Shown here piece after piece: positions 1 to 10,582 of a stretch of DNA of 64,000 bases (positions are counted from its first letter, which is position 1; each line of letters starts with the position of its first letter). The position numbers were made by a program, and so were the translations under genes. A model generated the notes under the pieces. That model was not told where the DNA came from. It searched no databases and saw only the letters and a program-made list of their open reading frames with translations. Source of the DNA: Streptomyces lasiicapitis. Lineage in GTDB: Bacteria > Actinomycetota > Actinomycetes > Streptomycetales > Streptomycetaceae. The DNA lies in NCBI RefSeq assembly GCF_014646335.1, contig NZ_BMNG01000005.1, positions 433,543 to 497,542 on the forward strand, in the 5' to 3' direction.

Positions 1-1
1 C

Positions 2-1249
<1,248 letters not shown>

Positions 1250-1265
1250 GCTGGGCGGACGGCGC

Positions 1266-1349
1266 CGCGGTGCCGGGTCGGGACGCGGTGCTGGGTTGGT
1301 TCGCGGTGCCGGGTTGGACCGCGCTGCCCCACCCGCTGCCCAACCCGGC
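1266..1349 (+). terminator. Repeat-rich thiC terminator region
   Basis: About three 18-bp copies of a CGCGGTGCYGGGTYGG unit run from 1266 to 1318. The last copy pairs with a complementary block: 1308-1317 (gccgggttgg) and 1340-1349 (ccaacccggc) form a perfect 10-bp stem with a 22-nt loop. There is no U-tract, which is common in Streptomyces. A role as the thiC transcription end is inferred from its position 60 bp after the stop codon. Confidence 0.45.
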
Positions 1350-1427
1350 CTGGGCATCGCGGCCGTCGTCCGTCAGAGATCGGTGAACGCGGTGTCCCCG
1401 TGCCGTCGGGCTGGGCAGACTGGGCGT

Positions 1428-2870
1428 ATGACTGCCAGTAGTTCCCTGAGCAAGGGTGCCAATCTTCCCGTCGGGGCTTCCGCGGTGCGGGCCGAGCTCG
1501 GCTGGGCCGAGGGGGCGGGCGGGCCCGTCGCCGATGCGTCGGCGCTGCTGCTCACCTCGGCCGGACGCGTACGCGACGACGGCGACTTCGTGTTCTACAA
1601 CCAACCGCGGCATGCGTCCGGCACCGTACGGCATTTGGGCAAACACAGTGCCGCCGGGGTGACGACGGACACGGTCGAGGTGGATCTGCATGCCCTGGAG
1701 TCCGTGGTCGAGCGGGTGTTGATCTGTGCGTCGGCCGATGGCGGGACGTTCGGGCAGATGTCCGGGCTCACGCTGCGGCTGCTCGACGCGGTGACCCAGG
1801 CCGAGCTCGCGCGCTTCGACATGGCGGCTACGACCGAGACCGCGTTCATAGGCGGCGAGTTGTATCTGCGCGGCGGGCAGTGGAAGTTCCGCGCGGTGGG
1901 GCAGGGGTACGATTCCGGGCTTGCCGGGTTGGCGACGGACTTCGGGATCACGGTGGATGATGCTCCGGTTGGTTCAGGGGCTGCCGGGGCTGACAGGGCT
2001 GCCGGGACCGCCGGGGCTCCTGTGACTCCTGCGAGTTCGGTGGCCGCTGCGGCCCCCGTGGCCCCTGCCACCCCGCCCGCGCCCGCAGCACCTCCCGGCC
2101 CCCGCCTCATCAAGGGCGAAGACCAGCTCCCCGTAGACATGCGCAAGCGGCTGTCGCTCCGCAAGGAGCAGGTGGCGGTCAGTCTGCGCAAGCACGGCGC
2201 GGAGGGGGTCACGGCGCGCGTCATTCTCGTACTCGATGCGTCCGGGTCGATGTCGTTCCTGTATTCGAAGGGCATCGTGGCCGATGTCGTGGAGCGCATG
2301 GCCGCCGTGGCCGCGCAGTTGGACGACGACGGTGAGATGCAGGCGTGGACGTTCGCCTCGAACCCGGCCCGGCTGGCCGATCTGACCATCGGGGAGCTGC
2401 CCGACTGGTTGCGGCTGCATGTGCGGGTCGGTGAGGTGGGGCTCTTCTACCGTCCCGGCAAGCGGAAGAAGGGACTTCGGGACGATCAGGTCGACATGCG
2501 GTCGGTCGGCATTCAGAACGAGGAGCAGAAGGTCATCGCCCAGGTGAGGGCGTACGTGAGGGAGAACCCGACCGCCGCTCCCACACTGGTGCTGTTCTTC
2601 TCGGACGGTGGCGTCTACCGCAATGAGGAGATCGAGCGGGAGCTTCGGGACGCCGTGGAGGAGCCGATCTTCTGGCAGTTCGTGGGTCTGGGGCGGTCCA
2701 ACTACGGGGTGCTGGAGCGGTTCGACACGCTGCCGGGGCGCCGTGTCGACAATGTCGGGTTCTTCGCGGTGGACGACATCAGTACGGTTCCGGATCCGGA
2801 GTTGTACGACCGTTTGCTGTCCGAGTTCCCGGACTGGATGGCGGCCGCGCGTCAGGCCGGGATTCTCTGA
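1428..2870 (+). CDS. TerD-domain / von Willebrand factor A protein (TerF-like)
   Basis: 480 residues. The N-terminal half (about 1-195) is a TerD-type calcium-binding stress domain with the usual KGANLPV and [13 protein letters not shown] motifs. A Pro/Ala linker (about 185-225) leads to a VWA domain whose MIDAS motif DASGS lies near residue 269. TerD and VWA proteins work together in tellurite/stress-resistance complexes at the membrane; the exact substrate is unknown. The ATG at 1428 was chosen because the next residues ([15 protein letters not shown]) match the usual TerD N-terminus and the upstream in-frame sequence is low complexity. It appears monocistronic, with its own terminator at 2978. 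Confidence 0.9.
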   Translation: MTASSSLSKGANLPVGASAVRAELGWAEGAGGPVADASALLLTSAGRVRDDGDFVFYNQPRHASGTVRHLGKHSAAGVTTDTVEVDLHALESVVERVLICASADGGTFGQMSGLTLRLLDAVTQAELARFDMAATTETAFIGGELYLRGGQWKFRAVGQGYDSGLAGLATDFGITVDDAPVGSGAAGADRAAGTAGAPVTPASSVAAAAPVAPATPPAPAAPPGPRLIKGEDQLPVDMRKRLSLRKEQVAVSLRKHGAEGVTARVILVLDASGSMSFLYSKGIVADVVERMAAVAAQLDDDGEMQAWTFASNPARLADLTIGELPDWLRLHVRVGEVGLFYRPGKRKKGLRDDQVDMRSVGIQNEEQKVIAQVRAYVRENPTAAPTLVLFFSDGGVYRNEEIERELRDAVEEPIFWQFVGLGRSNYGVLERFDTLPGRRVDNVGFFAVDDISTVPDPELYDRLLSEFPDWMAAARQAGIL

Positions 2871-2977
2871 GGAAGGCGCCCACGCGCCAGGTTCCCTCAG
2901 AGCGCTGAGGCCGTGGCGGGGGCAGGCTCTGTGCGAGGCCGGGCCTTCGCGCCGCCATCCGCCGACGGCGGCGCGCC

Positions 2978-2999
2978 GAAGCCCCCGCGCGGGGGCTTC
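2978..2999 (+). terminator. Perfect palindromic terminator after the TerD/VWA gene
   Basis: A 22-bp perfect palindrome (gaagcccccgc / gcgggggcttc) can form a 9-bp GC stem with a GCGC loop about 110 bp after the stop codon. It sits between convergent genes, so it may end transcription from both sides. Confidence 0.6.
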
Positions 3000-3118
3000 C
3001 GGCCCGTGTTCGACCGGCCGGCCGCCGTTGCCGACCGTCCTCTCCGGCGTCGGTTGCGATGACCGGCGTCCGGACCGGCGCCGGTTCCTGACCTCCGGCG
3101 TCCGGTTTCACTTAAGGG

Positions 3119-4000
3119 CTACTCCGGGGGGTGCTCGGGCCCTCCGTAGTCCGGACTCGAGAAGTCCGGGCTGCTGTAGCTCGGGCGGGTCCCAGTGGTC
3201 GAGCCGCCGTCCGGGCTGCTGAATCCCGGCCTGTGATAGCCGAGTTGGGGCATGCGCCCGGCCGGTCCCGGCGACGACGCGCGGGTCGCGGGCGCCTTTG
3301 ACGCGTCCGGGTCCGCGAGTGCCTCACGCAGGAACGGCAGGATGCCACGCTCCAGGAGTGCCTGGCACCAGGCTTCCCTGGCCCGGTCCACCGCCTCGTC
3401 CCGCTCATGGTGCGAGCCTGCCTGGAGAGAGGTGGAGCCGTTGCGCAGGGCGGTGAGGAGCAGGCCGACCGCGGCGACCAGGATGGCGGCGGCCGTGAGC
3501 GCGCCGAACAGCCACCCGGCGGTGAGCAGGGTGTCCGCGAAGGCGGGCTCGGGGTCGAGCATCTTCAGGATGTAGCCGACGAGCAGGAAGATCGCGGCGG
3601 CCGTCCCGGCGAGGACGGGCGCGAGCACCGCGATGACCGCGACCAGTCCGGCACCCGCGGTCTCGGTGACCTCGCCCATGGTGGTGGCGAGGCTGATGCC
3701 GCCGGATCCGGATTCGGTCGAGCTGGAACTTGATCCGCTCCCTTCACGGACCGATGAGGACGACGAGGGTCCGGGGTCGCGCAGTTCCTCACGGACCTTC
3801 ACGTAGTGGTGATACTCGGCCGCGGCGGCGGCCGTGATCAGAGCGGTGGCGTTGAGAGCCATCGTGCGCAGCTGCTCGGGGTTGAGTCGCTGGCCCACCG
3901 CGGCCAGCTCCGGGTGGTTCGGTGCGGTGCGCAGCGCCTCATCGAGGACCCGCTCGTACTGGGGGCGGTCCTCATTGAGCAGATGTGGAGCGCTGTTCAT
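3119..4000 (-). CDS. Hypothetical serine-rich membrane protein
   Basis: 293 residues, not assigned to a named family. An N-terminal soluble part (about 1-75) with a helical DRPQYERVLDEALRTAPNHPEL segment is followed by a Ser/Gly/Glu low-complexity linker (about 80-105). Two hydrophobic segments follow (about 115-145 and 155-185), then a basic soluble region and a C-terminal SSPD/GGP-rich tail. The ATG at 4000 is preferred over one six bases upstream because a GGGGG ribosome-binding element lies at a good distance. It could be a small stress or signalling membrane protein. Paired palindromes at 4165-4201 lie in its likely promoter. Confidence 0.75.
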   Translation of the reverse strand: MNSAPHLLNEDRPQYERVLDEALRTAPNHPELAAVGQRLNPEQLRTMALNATALITAAAAAEYHHYVKVREELRDPGPSSSSSVREGSGSSSSSTESGSGGISLATTMGEVTETAGAGLVAVIAVLAPVLAGTAAAIFLLVGYILKMLDPEPAFADTLLTAGWLFGALTAAAILVAAVGLLLTALRNGSTSLQAGSHHERDEAVDRAREAWCQALLERGILPFLREALADPDASKAPATRASSPGPAGRMPQLGYHRPGFSSPDGGSTTGTRPSYSSPDFSSPDYGGPEHPPE

Positions 4001-4164
4001 GTGCATCCCCCGATGCTCCGTAGGGCTTGGGGCTCGCATGGCTACGAGCCGTCGGGCAGAAACGGAGGGGAGCCTGCTACGGATAAGGCGATGGTAGAGC
4101 GGTGACGGCACGCGGTGACAGGGGTTAACCAGAATTGGCCCTCTGGCCAGCGAGATCCTGTATA

Positions 4165-4201
4165 GGGGCACGTGCCCCGTGAACGTTCGATACGAACGTT
4201 C
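4165..4201. promoter_or_regulatory. Two adjacent perfect palindromes upstream of the serine-rich membrane protein
   Basis: 4165-4178 is the 14-bp palindrome ggggcacgtgcccc. Two bases further on, 4181-4201 is gaacgttcg-ata-cgaacgttc, with 9-bp perfect arms. A TATACA-like element lies beside them on the minus strand, so they would cover the promoter of the gene starting at 4000. The protein that binds is unknown. Confidence 0.55.
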
Positions 4202-4214
4202 GGAAATCTCGTCC

Positions 4215-4257
4215 TTCCGGCCCGAGCCGGAAATTTCAGCTTCCGGCGAAGCCGGAA
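4215..4257 (-). terminator. Tandem duplicated hairpins after the phosphoesterase gene
   Basis: Two copies of the same stem, TTCCGGC...GCCGGAA, lie in tandem: 4215-4221 with 4226-4232 (loop of 4) and 4241-4247 with 4251-4257 (loop of 3). They begin immediately after the stop codon at 4261 on the minus strand and look like a double terminator. Confidence 0.6.
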
Positions 4258-4260
4258 CTC

Positions 4261-5757
4261 TCAGCCGTCCAGCGGGAGTTGGCAGACCAAGAGCTTTCCG
4301 GCCATCGTCACTCCGCCGTCCATGGCGATGGCCAGGCCTTCGGCGTAGATGTGCGGGCCCTCGATGACCGGCCGCCCGTCGTCGTCGCCGTCGTATTCGG
4401 AGCCGACTTCACCGAGGAGGTACGGGATGGGACTGTGGCCGTGGACGATGCGGCTGCCGCCGTAGGCGTCCAGGAGTTCGCGTACGGCTGCCGCGCCGGA
4501 GTCGTCGCGGAAGGCGAAGCGCTTGGTGAACTTGCGGAACAGGTCCCAGTATTCGTCCGGGTCGTTGCGGGTGAGCGCCTCGTGGATGGTGTCGTTGACG
4601 GCTTCGATGGAGTCGCCGTAGTCGAGGTACGCGGTCGTGTCGGAGTGCACGAGCAGGTGCCCGTCCTCCTCCTCGATGGCGTCGAGGCGGGCCATCCACT
4701 GCAGGTGGTGGTCCTCCAGGCGCTCCATGTCGGTCTTCTGGCCGCCGTTCAGGAGCCAGGCGGCCTGGAACGTGGCCGTGCCCGCGCCGGAGTTGACCGG
4801 GGTGTCGCCGAACTTCTTCGCGCCGATGAGCAGCAGCTCGTGGTTGCCCATGAGCGCCTTGCAGTAGCCGCCGGCGGCCGCGGCCTCGGCGGACAGGCGC
4901 ATCACCAGGTCGATGACGCCGATGCCGTCGGGCCCGCGGTCGGTGAAGTCGCCGAGGAACCACAGCCGCGTGTTGCCCGCGGCCCAGTTGCCCTCGGCGT
5001 CGATCAGGCCCTCGGCGGCGAGGGCGGCGACGAGTTCGTCCAGGTAGCCGTGCACGTCGCCGACGACGTACAGCGGGCCCATGCCGCCGGGGTCCGGCGC
5101 GGGCGGCGGCTCGGGCATCTCGCGCACCTCGACCTGCACGGTGTCACCGCGGTTGATGACCGGCAGGTCCCGCTCGGTGGGCGTGTATCCGTCCGAGGCC
5201 TCACCGGCGGACCCGGGGTGGGGCGCGGCGGCCTGCGGCTGCACGGGGGCTTGCGGCTGCGCCGGGCTCTGCGGCTGTACGGGGCGGTGCTGCTCCAGCG
5301 GCTGCTGTACGGGGGTCTGCTGCCGTACGGGAGCCTGCGGCTCCACACGCGCCTGTACGGAATCCCGCAGCGGCCGCACGGACACGGGCGCGGGGGACTG
5401 GGACTGGGTGGGTGTGGGCGCGTGGGACGGGGACTGCGCGGCCCGAGCCGACGGCTCGGCGGGACTGTCCTGCCCTACGGGACCACCCCGACCGACAGGA
5501 CCACCCTGCTCCACCGACCCGCCCTGCGCAGGCACCTGAGCGGCCTGAGCAGTCTGCGCGGCTTGCGCGGGCACCTGGGCGACCTGACCCCCCTGAGCCT
5601 GCGCGGCGGCATCCTGCTCCCGCTCCTGCCCGGCGTCCTGCTCCTGCGCCGCGCCCCGGCCGGTCTCACGGACGCCCTCATAGACGTACGCGGGCACGCG
5701 GAAGTCGCGCAGCGTCGCCGTCCGCACCTCGGGTCCCTGACCGGCCCCCTGAGTCAT
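4261..5757 (-). CDS. Metallophosphoesterase of the PP2A/bis(5'-nucleosyl)-tetraphosphatase type
   Basis: 498 residues. The catalytic part occupies the C-terminal half and carries the canonical motifs GDVHG (about residue 229), GDFTDRG (about 274) and GNHE (about 300), with later His residues in LLVHSD and VHGHSP. These bind the two metals. The first ~200 residues are a Pro/Gln/Ala-rich low-complexity region, a typical Streptomyces extension, possibly an interaction arm. Substrate could be phosphoprotein or ApnA nucleotide; sequence alone does not decide. The ATG at 5757 follows a GGAGGGG ribosome-binding site, whereas further upstream the frame is Arg/Cys-rich noise. Confidence 0.9.
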   Translation of the reverse strand: MTQGAGQGPEVRTATLRDFRVPAYVYEGVRETGRGAAQEQDAGQEREQDAAAQAQGGQVAQVPAQAAQTAQAAQVPAQGGSVEQGGPVGRGGPVGQDSPAEPSARAAQSPSHAPTPTQSQSPAPVSVRPLRDSVQARVEPQAPVRQQTPVQQPLEQHRPVQPQSPAQPQAPVQPQAAAPHPGSAGEASDGYTPTERDLPVINRGDTVQVEVREMPEPPPAPDPGGMGPLYVVGDVHGYLDELVAALAAEGLIDAEGNWAAGNTRLWFLGDFTDRGPDGIGVIDLVMRLSAEAAAAGGYCKALMGNHELLLIGAKKFGDTPVNSGAGTATFQAAWLLNGGQKTDMERLEDHHLQWMARLDAIEEEDGHLLVHSDTTAYLDYGDSIEAVNDTIHEALTRNDPDEYWDLFRKFTKRFAFRDDSGAAAVRELLDAYGGSRIVHGHSPIPYLLGEVGSEYDGDDDGRPVIEGPHIYAEGLAIAMDGGVTMAGKLLVCQLPLDG

Positions 5758-5999
5758 CGACCCCTCCACCACCATCGCGCCGCATCTGCACCGGGATCGG
5801 ACTGCCTGGTCGCAGCGGGCCCGCGGTGTCGTCCGCCCATCATAGGAATGCGGCTGTCGCTGTGTGGTGCACCAGGGGTGGTGAATCGGTGCGGAGCCCC
5901 AGTTCACCGCGGTTTTCTCCCGAATTGGCCCGAGGTTTCCCCGGCCTTATCCGCAGGTCGGGGGCCCCGGGCCGATCGGTGGGCGGGTCGGTGGGAAGG

Positions 6000-7121
6000 T
6001 CAGCCCTGGCCGGGTGACCGGGGCGGGCTGACGGTCGTACGTGGCGGACGTCGCTCGGACGAGGTGCGCACGATCAGTTCGGTCGGTATCACCTGCTCGA
6101 TGGGACGGCCCGCGTCGAGGCCCTCGATGGCGTCGATGAGGAGCTGGACGACGGCGGTGCCGATGCGCCGGGGCTTCAGCGAAAGCGTGGTGATCGGCGG
6201 TTCGGTGGTGGCGTACACGGTGGACTCGCTGCAGCACACCAGGAGCAGATCGTCCGGCACGCGCAGGCCGTAGCGGCGGGCCGCGGCGAGCAGGTCGGTG
6301 CCGTTCGGGTCGAACAGGCCGTAGACGGCGTCCGGCCGGTCGGGCCTGGCGAGGAGCCGGTCGGCGGCGACGGCGCCCGCGCACGGGTCGTGCGCGGGGT
6401 AGGACTCGTACACCGGATCCTGTCCCACGCGCTCGCACCAGCGCAGATAGGCGGTCGTGGAGAGATGGGTGTACGTGTCCGTGGTGGTGCCCGTGAGCAG
6501 GCCGATGCGGCGGGCTCCGGCCGCCGCCAGATGCTCCAGGATCTCCAGGACCGCGGCCTCGTGGTCGTTGTCGACCCAGGCCGTGACCGGCAGTGATCCG
6601 GCCGGGCGCCCGTCGGAGACGACCGGCAGGCCTTGGCGCACCAGCTCGCTGACCACCGGGTCGTGGTCGGACGGATCGACGACGACCGTGCCGTCGAGCG
6701 CGACGTTGGACCACACGTCGACGGGACTGCGGCGCGAGGTGGCGGGGAGGATGACCAAGGCGTAGCCCCGGGCGAGGGCCGCCGAGGTCGCGGCTCTCGC
6801 CATCTCCGCGAAGTACGCGAATTCCGTGAAGGTGAAAGGTTCATCCCCGTACGTCGTCACGGTGAGGCCGATGAGGCCCGACTTTCCGGTACGGAGGGTT
6901 CGGGCCGCCGCCGATGGGCGATAACCCAGACGGTCGGCGACCTCGCGGACATGGCGTCGCGTGGCATCGGGCAGCCGGCCCTTGCCGTTGAGCGCGTCGG
7001 ACACAGTCGTGATGGAGACACCGGCTGCGGCGGCGACGTCTCTGATGCCTGCTCGGCTCTGCCGGTTGCCCCGGCGGGAGGTCTCCGCTCGGCTCACCTG
7101 GTGCTTCCCTGCTGCTGTCAT
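6000..7121 (-). CDS. LacI-family transcriptional regulator
   Basis: 373 residues. After a short basic leader, the LacI helix-turn-helix and hinge helix are clear (IRDVAAAAGVSITTVSDALNG, then LGYRPSAAARTLRTGKS). The periplasmic-binding-protein-like effector domain follows (about 90-360). The start is the ATG at 7121, because the upstream extension has no family similarity. The ligand is unknown; it is not next to sugar transport genes. The divergent neighbour is hisC. Confidence 0.9.
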   Translation of the reverse strand: MTAAGKHQVSRAETSRRGNRQSRAGIRDVAAAAGVSITTVSDALNGKGRLPDATRRHVREVADRLGYRPSAAARTLRTGKSGLIGLTVTTYGDEPFTFTEFAYFAEMARAATSAALARGYALVILPATSRRSPVDVWSNVALDGTVVVDPSDHDPVVSELVRQGLPVVSDGRPAGSLPVTAWVDNDHEAAVLEILEHLAAAGARRIGLLTGTTTDTYTHLSTTAYLRWCERVGQDPVYESYPAHDPCAGAVAADRLLARPDRPDAVYGLFDPNGTDLLAAARRYGLRVPDDLLLVCCSESTVYATTEPPITTLSLKPRRIGTAVVQLLIDAIEGLDAGRPIEQVIPTELIVRTSSERRPPRTTVSPPRSPGQG

Positions 7122-7607
7122 GGCGAGCCGATAGTAGGGCTCATGGGGGTGGGTAGTGCGGACGCATATGCACCCGTTGACAGGCACGTTTCTGCATGGC
7201 GGAAAACCTTCAATGACCTTCGAAACAAAGGGAGTTGGGCGTCAAGTAAGGCATCGCTCCCTTGTCGTCGCGCAGGGGCCTGCCAAATGACCGAGGTCTC
7301 GAAGAGGTCTCAACTCACCTCTACGGGGGACGCGCGCCACGGAGCGAGCCACCGGCGCACGCCGGAACGGGGAGCGCTCCCCCTGGTTTCGGGCGCTACC
7401 GCCCTCCGGGTGACGGCTTCCGGTGTACGTCTCCGGGGAGCGGTGCGTACGGTGGCAGTGGGCCGTGCGTGGCCGCGGCTTCCCGCTGCCGTTCGGCACA
7501 GCCCGAAGCCGTCACCCCATTCGCAGGGGCGCCGAATCCTCATAAGGTGAGAATCATTGAAGTCTGGATGATCACTGAGGATTACGAAGATCACTAGGAG
7601 GACCGCG
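7122..7607. other. 486-bp intergenic region between the LacI gene and hisC
   Basis: No coding sequence is convincing here. On the hisC side there is a TGAGAATCATTGA element (7548-7560), reminiscent of half a Fur/Zur box, and a CATAAG possible -10 just before it. An 8-bp palindrome GCATATGC (7164-7171) lies 43 bp upstream of the LacI start and could be part of an autoregulatory operator. All of these are weak. Confidence 0.4.
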
Positions 7608-8696
7608 GTGAGCGAGACGAGCCCGAGGCTGCGCGCCGAGCTGGAGGGTATCCCCGCCTACAAGCCGGGCAGGAACGCCGAGAGCGGCGAGGGCGGCGGC
7701 CCCGTCGTGTACAAGCTGTCCTCCAACGAGAACCCCTATCCGCCGCTGCCCGGTGTGATGGAGCGCGCGGTCGCGGCCGCCGGGTCCTTCAACCGGTACC
7801 CGGACTACGGCTGCGACCGGCTGCTGCACGAGATCGCGGACCGCTTCGGGGTGCCCGTCTCGCACGTCGCCACCGGCGTCGGCTCGGTCGGCATCTCGCA
7901 GCAGCTGGTCACGGCCACGGTGACGCCGGGCGACGAAGTGATCTACGCCTGGCGGTCCTTCGAGGGTTACCCGGTGGTCACCACGGTCGGCGGCGGCAAG
8001 TCCGTGATGGTGCCGCTGGCGTCGGGGGAGGTGCACGACCTCGACGCGATGGCCGACGCGATCACCGAGCGCACCCGGCTGATCTTCGTTTGCAACCCGA
8101 ACAACCCGACCGGCACCGTGGTCAAGAAGGCCGACCTGGTGCGGTTCCTGGACCGGGTGCCGAAGGACATCCTCGTCGTGATCGACGAGGCGTACGTGGA
8201 GTTCGTCCGCGACCCCGAGACGCCGAACGGCCTGGAGCTGTACCGGGACCGGCCGAACGTCTGCGTGCTTCGCACCTTCTCCAAGGCGTACGGCCTCGCG
8301 GGCCTGCGGGTCGGCTTCGCCATCGCCCACGAGCCGGTGGCCGCGGCGCTGCGCAAGACCGCGGTGCCCTTCGGCGTGAACCAGCTCGCGCAGGACGCGG
8401 CGGTGGAGTCGCTGCGTTCGGAGGACGAACTGCTCGGCCGGGTCGGCGCGTTGCTCGGCGAGCGCTCGCGGGTGCAGGACGGGCTGCGGGCGCAGGGCTG
8501 GACCGTGCCCGAGACGCAGGCGAACTTCGTCTGGCTCCGTCTTGGCGACCGGACGATGGACTTCGCCGCGGCCTGCGAGAAGGCCGGCGTGATCGTGCGT
8601 CCGTACCCCGGTGAGGGCGTCCGCGTCACCATCGGCGAGACCGAGGGCAACGACATCTTCCTGCAGACGGCTGAGGCGTTCCGCAAGGAGCTCTAG
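7608..8696 (+). CDS. hisC: Histidinol-phosphate aminotransferase
   Basis: 362 residues, class I/II PLP aminotransferase of the HisC type. It would convert imidazole-acetol phosphate to histidinol phosphate, or act on aromatic keto acids. The [13 protein letters not shown] segment, [16 protein letters not shown] and the PLP-lysine motif [15 protein letters not shown] (Lys near residue 226) are all present. The GTG start follows an AGGAGGACC ribosome-binding site. The gene lies outside any his operon, consistent with the second HisC that streptomycetes carry at this locus; aromatic aminotransferase activity is a fair alternative. Confidence 0.92.
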   Translation: MSETSPRLRAELEGIPAYKPGRNAESGEGGGPVVYKLSSNENPYPPLPGVMERAVAAAGSFNRYPDYGCDRLLHEIADRFGVPVSHVATGVGSVGISQQLVTATVTPGDEVIYAWRSFEGYPVVTTVGGGKSVMVPLASGEVHDLDAMADAITERTRLIFVCNPNNPTGTVVKKADLVRFLDRVPKDILVVIDEAYVEFVRDPETPNGLELYRDRPNVCVLRTFSKAYGLAGLRVGFAIAHEPVAAALRKTAVPFGVNQLAQDAAVESLRSEDELLGRVGALLGERSRVQDGLRAQGWTVPETQANFVWLRLGDRTMDFAAACEKAGVIVRPYPGEGVRVTIGETEGNDIFLQTAEAFRKEL

Positions 8697-8755
8697 CCCT
8701 CGCGGCCGGGGAGCCCTTCCGGTCGGGAGCCCTCCCGGTCGGGGAGAAGATCGCA

Positions 8756-8798
8756 AGGACGCGCGAGGCAGCTGCTGCCTCGCGCGTCCTGTTTTGTG
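8756..8798 (+). terminator. Strong intrinsic terminator after hisC
   Basis: A perfect 16-bp stem (8756-8771 with 8775-8790) closed by a 3-nt loop is followed by GTTTTG. This is an unusually classical Rho-independent terminator for this genome. It insulates the Rex-controlled cyd operon from hisC read-through. Confidence 0.85.
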
Positions 8799-8911
8799 GG
8801 CCACCGCCACCGCCACCGCCGCCGCGGGCCACCGCCACCGCCGCTCCCTGGCCGGTTCCCGCCGGTAAGGGGGACCCCCCTGACGAACGTCGACCGTACG
8901 TGCGACATAAT

Positions 8912-8939
8912 GCTTGTGAATGTGAACGCGTTCACAAGC
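8912..8939. promoter_or_regulatory. Rex operator (ROP) of the cyd operon
   Basis: 8921-8936 is tgtgaacgcgttcaca, a perfect 16-bp match to the Rex operator defined in S. coelicolor. Rex is the NAD+/NADH-sensing repressor of cydABCD. The left half-site TGTGAA is duplicated in tandem (8915-8920 and 8921-8926). This creates a second, wider dyad, GCTTGTGAA-N10-TTCACAAGC (8912-8939), that shares the right arm. It lies 80-110 bp before the cydA start. Confidence 0.92.
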
Positions 8940-9019
8940 GTGTCCCAGTTGCTCCGTAGTTGTCTATGACATAAGGGGCAAACTGCCGTTATGACCACGG
9001 CACGTAAGGAGAAGTCGAC

Positions 9020-10564
9020 GTGGACCTGGCTCTGGCGCCGGAAACACTGGCGCGATGGCAGTTCGGCATCACCACCGTCTACCACTTCCTCTTCGTCCCC
9101 CTGACGATCTCTCTGGCCGCCCTCACGGCGATCCTCGAGACGGCGTGGGTGCGGACGGGCAAGGAGCACTACCTCAGAGCCACCAAGTTCTGGGGCAAGC
9201 TGTTCCTGATCAACATCGCGATGGGCGTCGTCACCGGCATCGTGCAGGAGTTCCAGTTCGGCATGAACTGGTCCGACTACTCGCGCTTCGTCGGCGACGT
9301 CTTCGGCGCCCCGCTGGCCTTCGAGGCCCTGATCGCCTTCTTCTTCGAGTCGACCTTCATCGGCCTGTGGATCTTCGGCTGGGACAAGCTGCCCAAGAAG
9401 CTGCACTGCGCGACGATCTGGATGGTCTCCATCGGGACCGTCCTGTCGGCGTACTTCATCATCGCGGCGAACGCCTTCATGCAGCACCCGGTCGGCTACA
9501 AGATCGCGGAGCGGGACGGCGTCAAGCGGGCCGAGCTCACCGACTTCGCCAAGGTGCTGTTCCAGGAGACGACGCTCGTCAACTTCTTCCATGTGATCGC
9601 GGCGTCGATCCTGGTCGGCGGCGCCTTCATGACCGGCATCGCGATCTTCCACCTGCGCAAGAAGCAGCACACCCGCACCATGCGGATGTCGCTGCGGGTC
9701 GGCCTGGTCACCGCATTCGTCGGCACCCTGCTCACCGTCATCAGCGCCGACACCCTCGGCAAGGTGATGTACGAGCAGCAGCCGATGAAGATGTCGGCCG
9801 CCGAGGCGCTGTGGGAGTCCGAGAAGCCCGCCCCGTTCTCGCTCTTCGCGTACGGCGACGTCGCCAAGGGCCACAACGAGGTCGCCATAGAGATCCCCGG
9901 GGTGCTCTCCTTCCTCGCCAAGAACAACTTCAGCGCGGAGATCCCCGGCATCAACGACCTCAACAAGGAAGCACAGGAGAAGTTCGGGCCCGGCGACTAC
10001 CGGCCCAACATCCCCACCGCGTACTGGTCCTACCGCTGGATGATCGGCTTCGGCGGGGTCTCGATGGTCCTGTGCACCGTCGGACTCTGGCTCACCCGGC
10101 GCAAGTTCTGGCTCGCGCCGGAGCACCGCACCGGCGAGGACGACGTACCGAAGCTGATGCTCACCAAGAACAAGGAGCTCGCGCCGCGGCTCGGGACCTG
10201 GTGGTGGCGGCTTTCCCAGTGGACGCTGATCTTCCCGCTCATCGGCACCGCCTGGGGCTGGATCTTCACCGAGACGGGCCGGCAGCCCTGGGTCGTCTAC
10301 GGCGTCCTGAAGACCGAGGACGCGGTCTCCCCCGGTGTCTCGCAGGGCGAGGTGCTCACCTCGCTGATCGTCTTCACGCTGATCTACGCGATCCTCGCCG
10401 TCATCGAGGTCCGGCTGCTGCTCAAGTACGTCCGCAAGGGACCGCCGGAGCTCACCGAGGCCGACCTCAACCCGCCCACCAAGATCGGCGGACCGCCCGG
10501 CGGGGCGAGCGCGGACACCGACGCCGAAGCCGAGGCCGACCGGCCCATGGCCTTCTCGTACTGA
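9020..10564 (+). CDS. cydA: Cytochrome bd ubiquinol/menaquinol oxidase subunit I
   Basis: 514 residues, a multi-pass membrane protein that binds haems b558, b595 and d and reduces O2 with quinol at low oxygen. The N-terminal ARWQFGITTVYHFLFVP segment carries the haem His. The E-G-R-Q-P-W motif in GWIFTETGRQPWVVYG and the nearby quinol-loop sequence are conserved. The short Q-loop form is typical of Gram-positive bacteria. The start is GTG at 9020 with an AAGGAG site 8 bp before. It is the first gene of cydA-cydB-cydCD under Rex control. Confidence 0.97.
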   Translation: MDLALAPETLARWQFGITTVYHFLFVPLTISLAALTAILETAWVRTGKEHYLRATKFWGKLFLINIAMGVVTGIVQEFQFGMNWSDYSRFVGDVFGAPLAFEALIAFFFESTFIGLWIFGWDKLPKKLHCATIWMVSIGTVLSAYFIIAANAFMQHPVGYKIAERDGVKRAELTDFAKVLFQETTLVNFFHVIAASILVGGAFMTGIAIFHLRKKQHTRTMRMSLRVGLVTAFVGTLLTVISADTLGKVMYEQQPMKMSAAEALWESEKPAPFSLFAYGDVAKGHNEVAIEIPGVLSFLAKNNFSAEIPGINDLNKEAQEKFGPGDYRPNIPTAYWSYRWMIGFGGVSMVLCTVGLWLTRRKFWLAPEHRTGEDDVPKLMLTKNKELAPRLGTWWWRLSQWTLIFPLIGTAWGWIFTETGRQPWVVYGVLKTEDAVSPGVSQGEVLTSLIVFTLIYAILAVIEVRLLLKYVRKGPPELTEADLNPPTKIGGPPGGASADTDAEAEADRPMAFSY

Positions 10565-10582
10565 AGAAGGGGGTAGACGCAC

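Noticed and set aside
4279..6273. 664-codon plus-strand frame opposite the phosphoesterase
   Set aside because: Shadow of the real minus-strand gene, low-complexity product.
7548..7560. TGAGAATCATTGA as a Zur/Fur box before hisC
   Set aside because: Only one half matches the Streptomyces Zur consensus and hisC has no link to zinc or iron.
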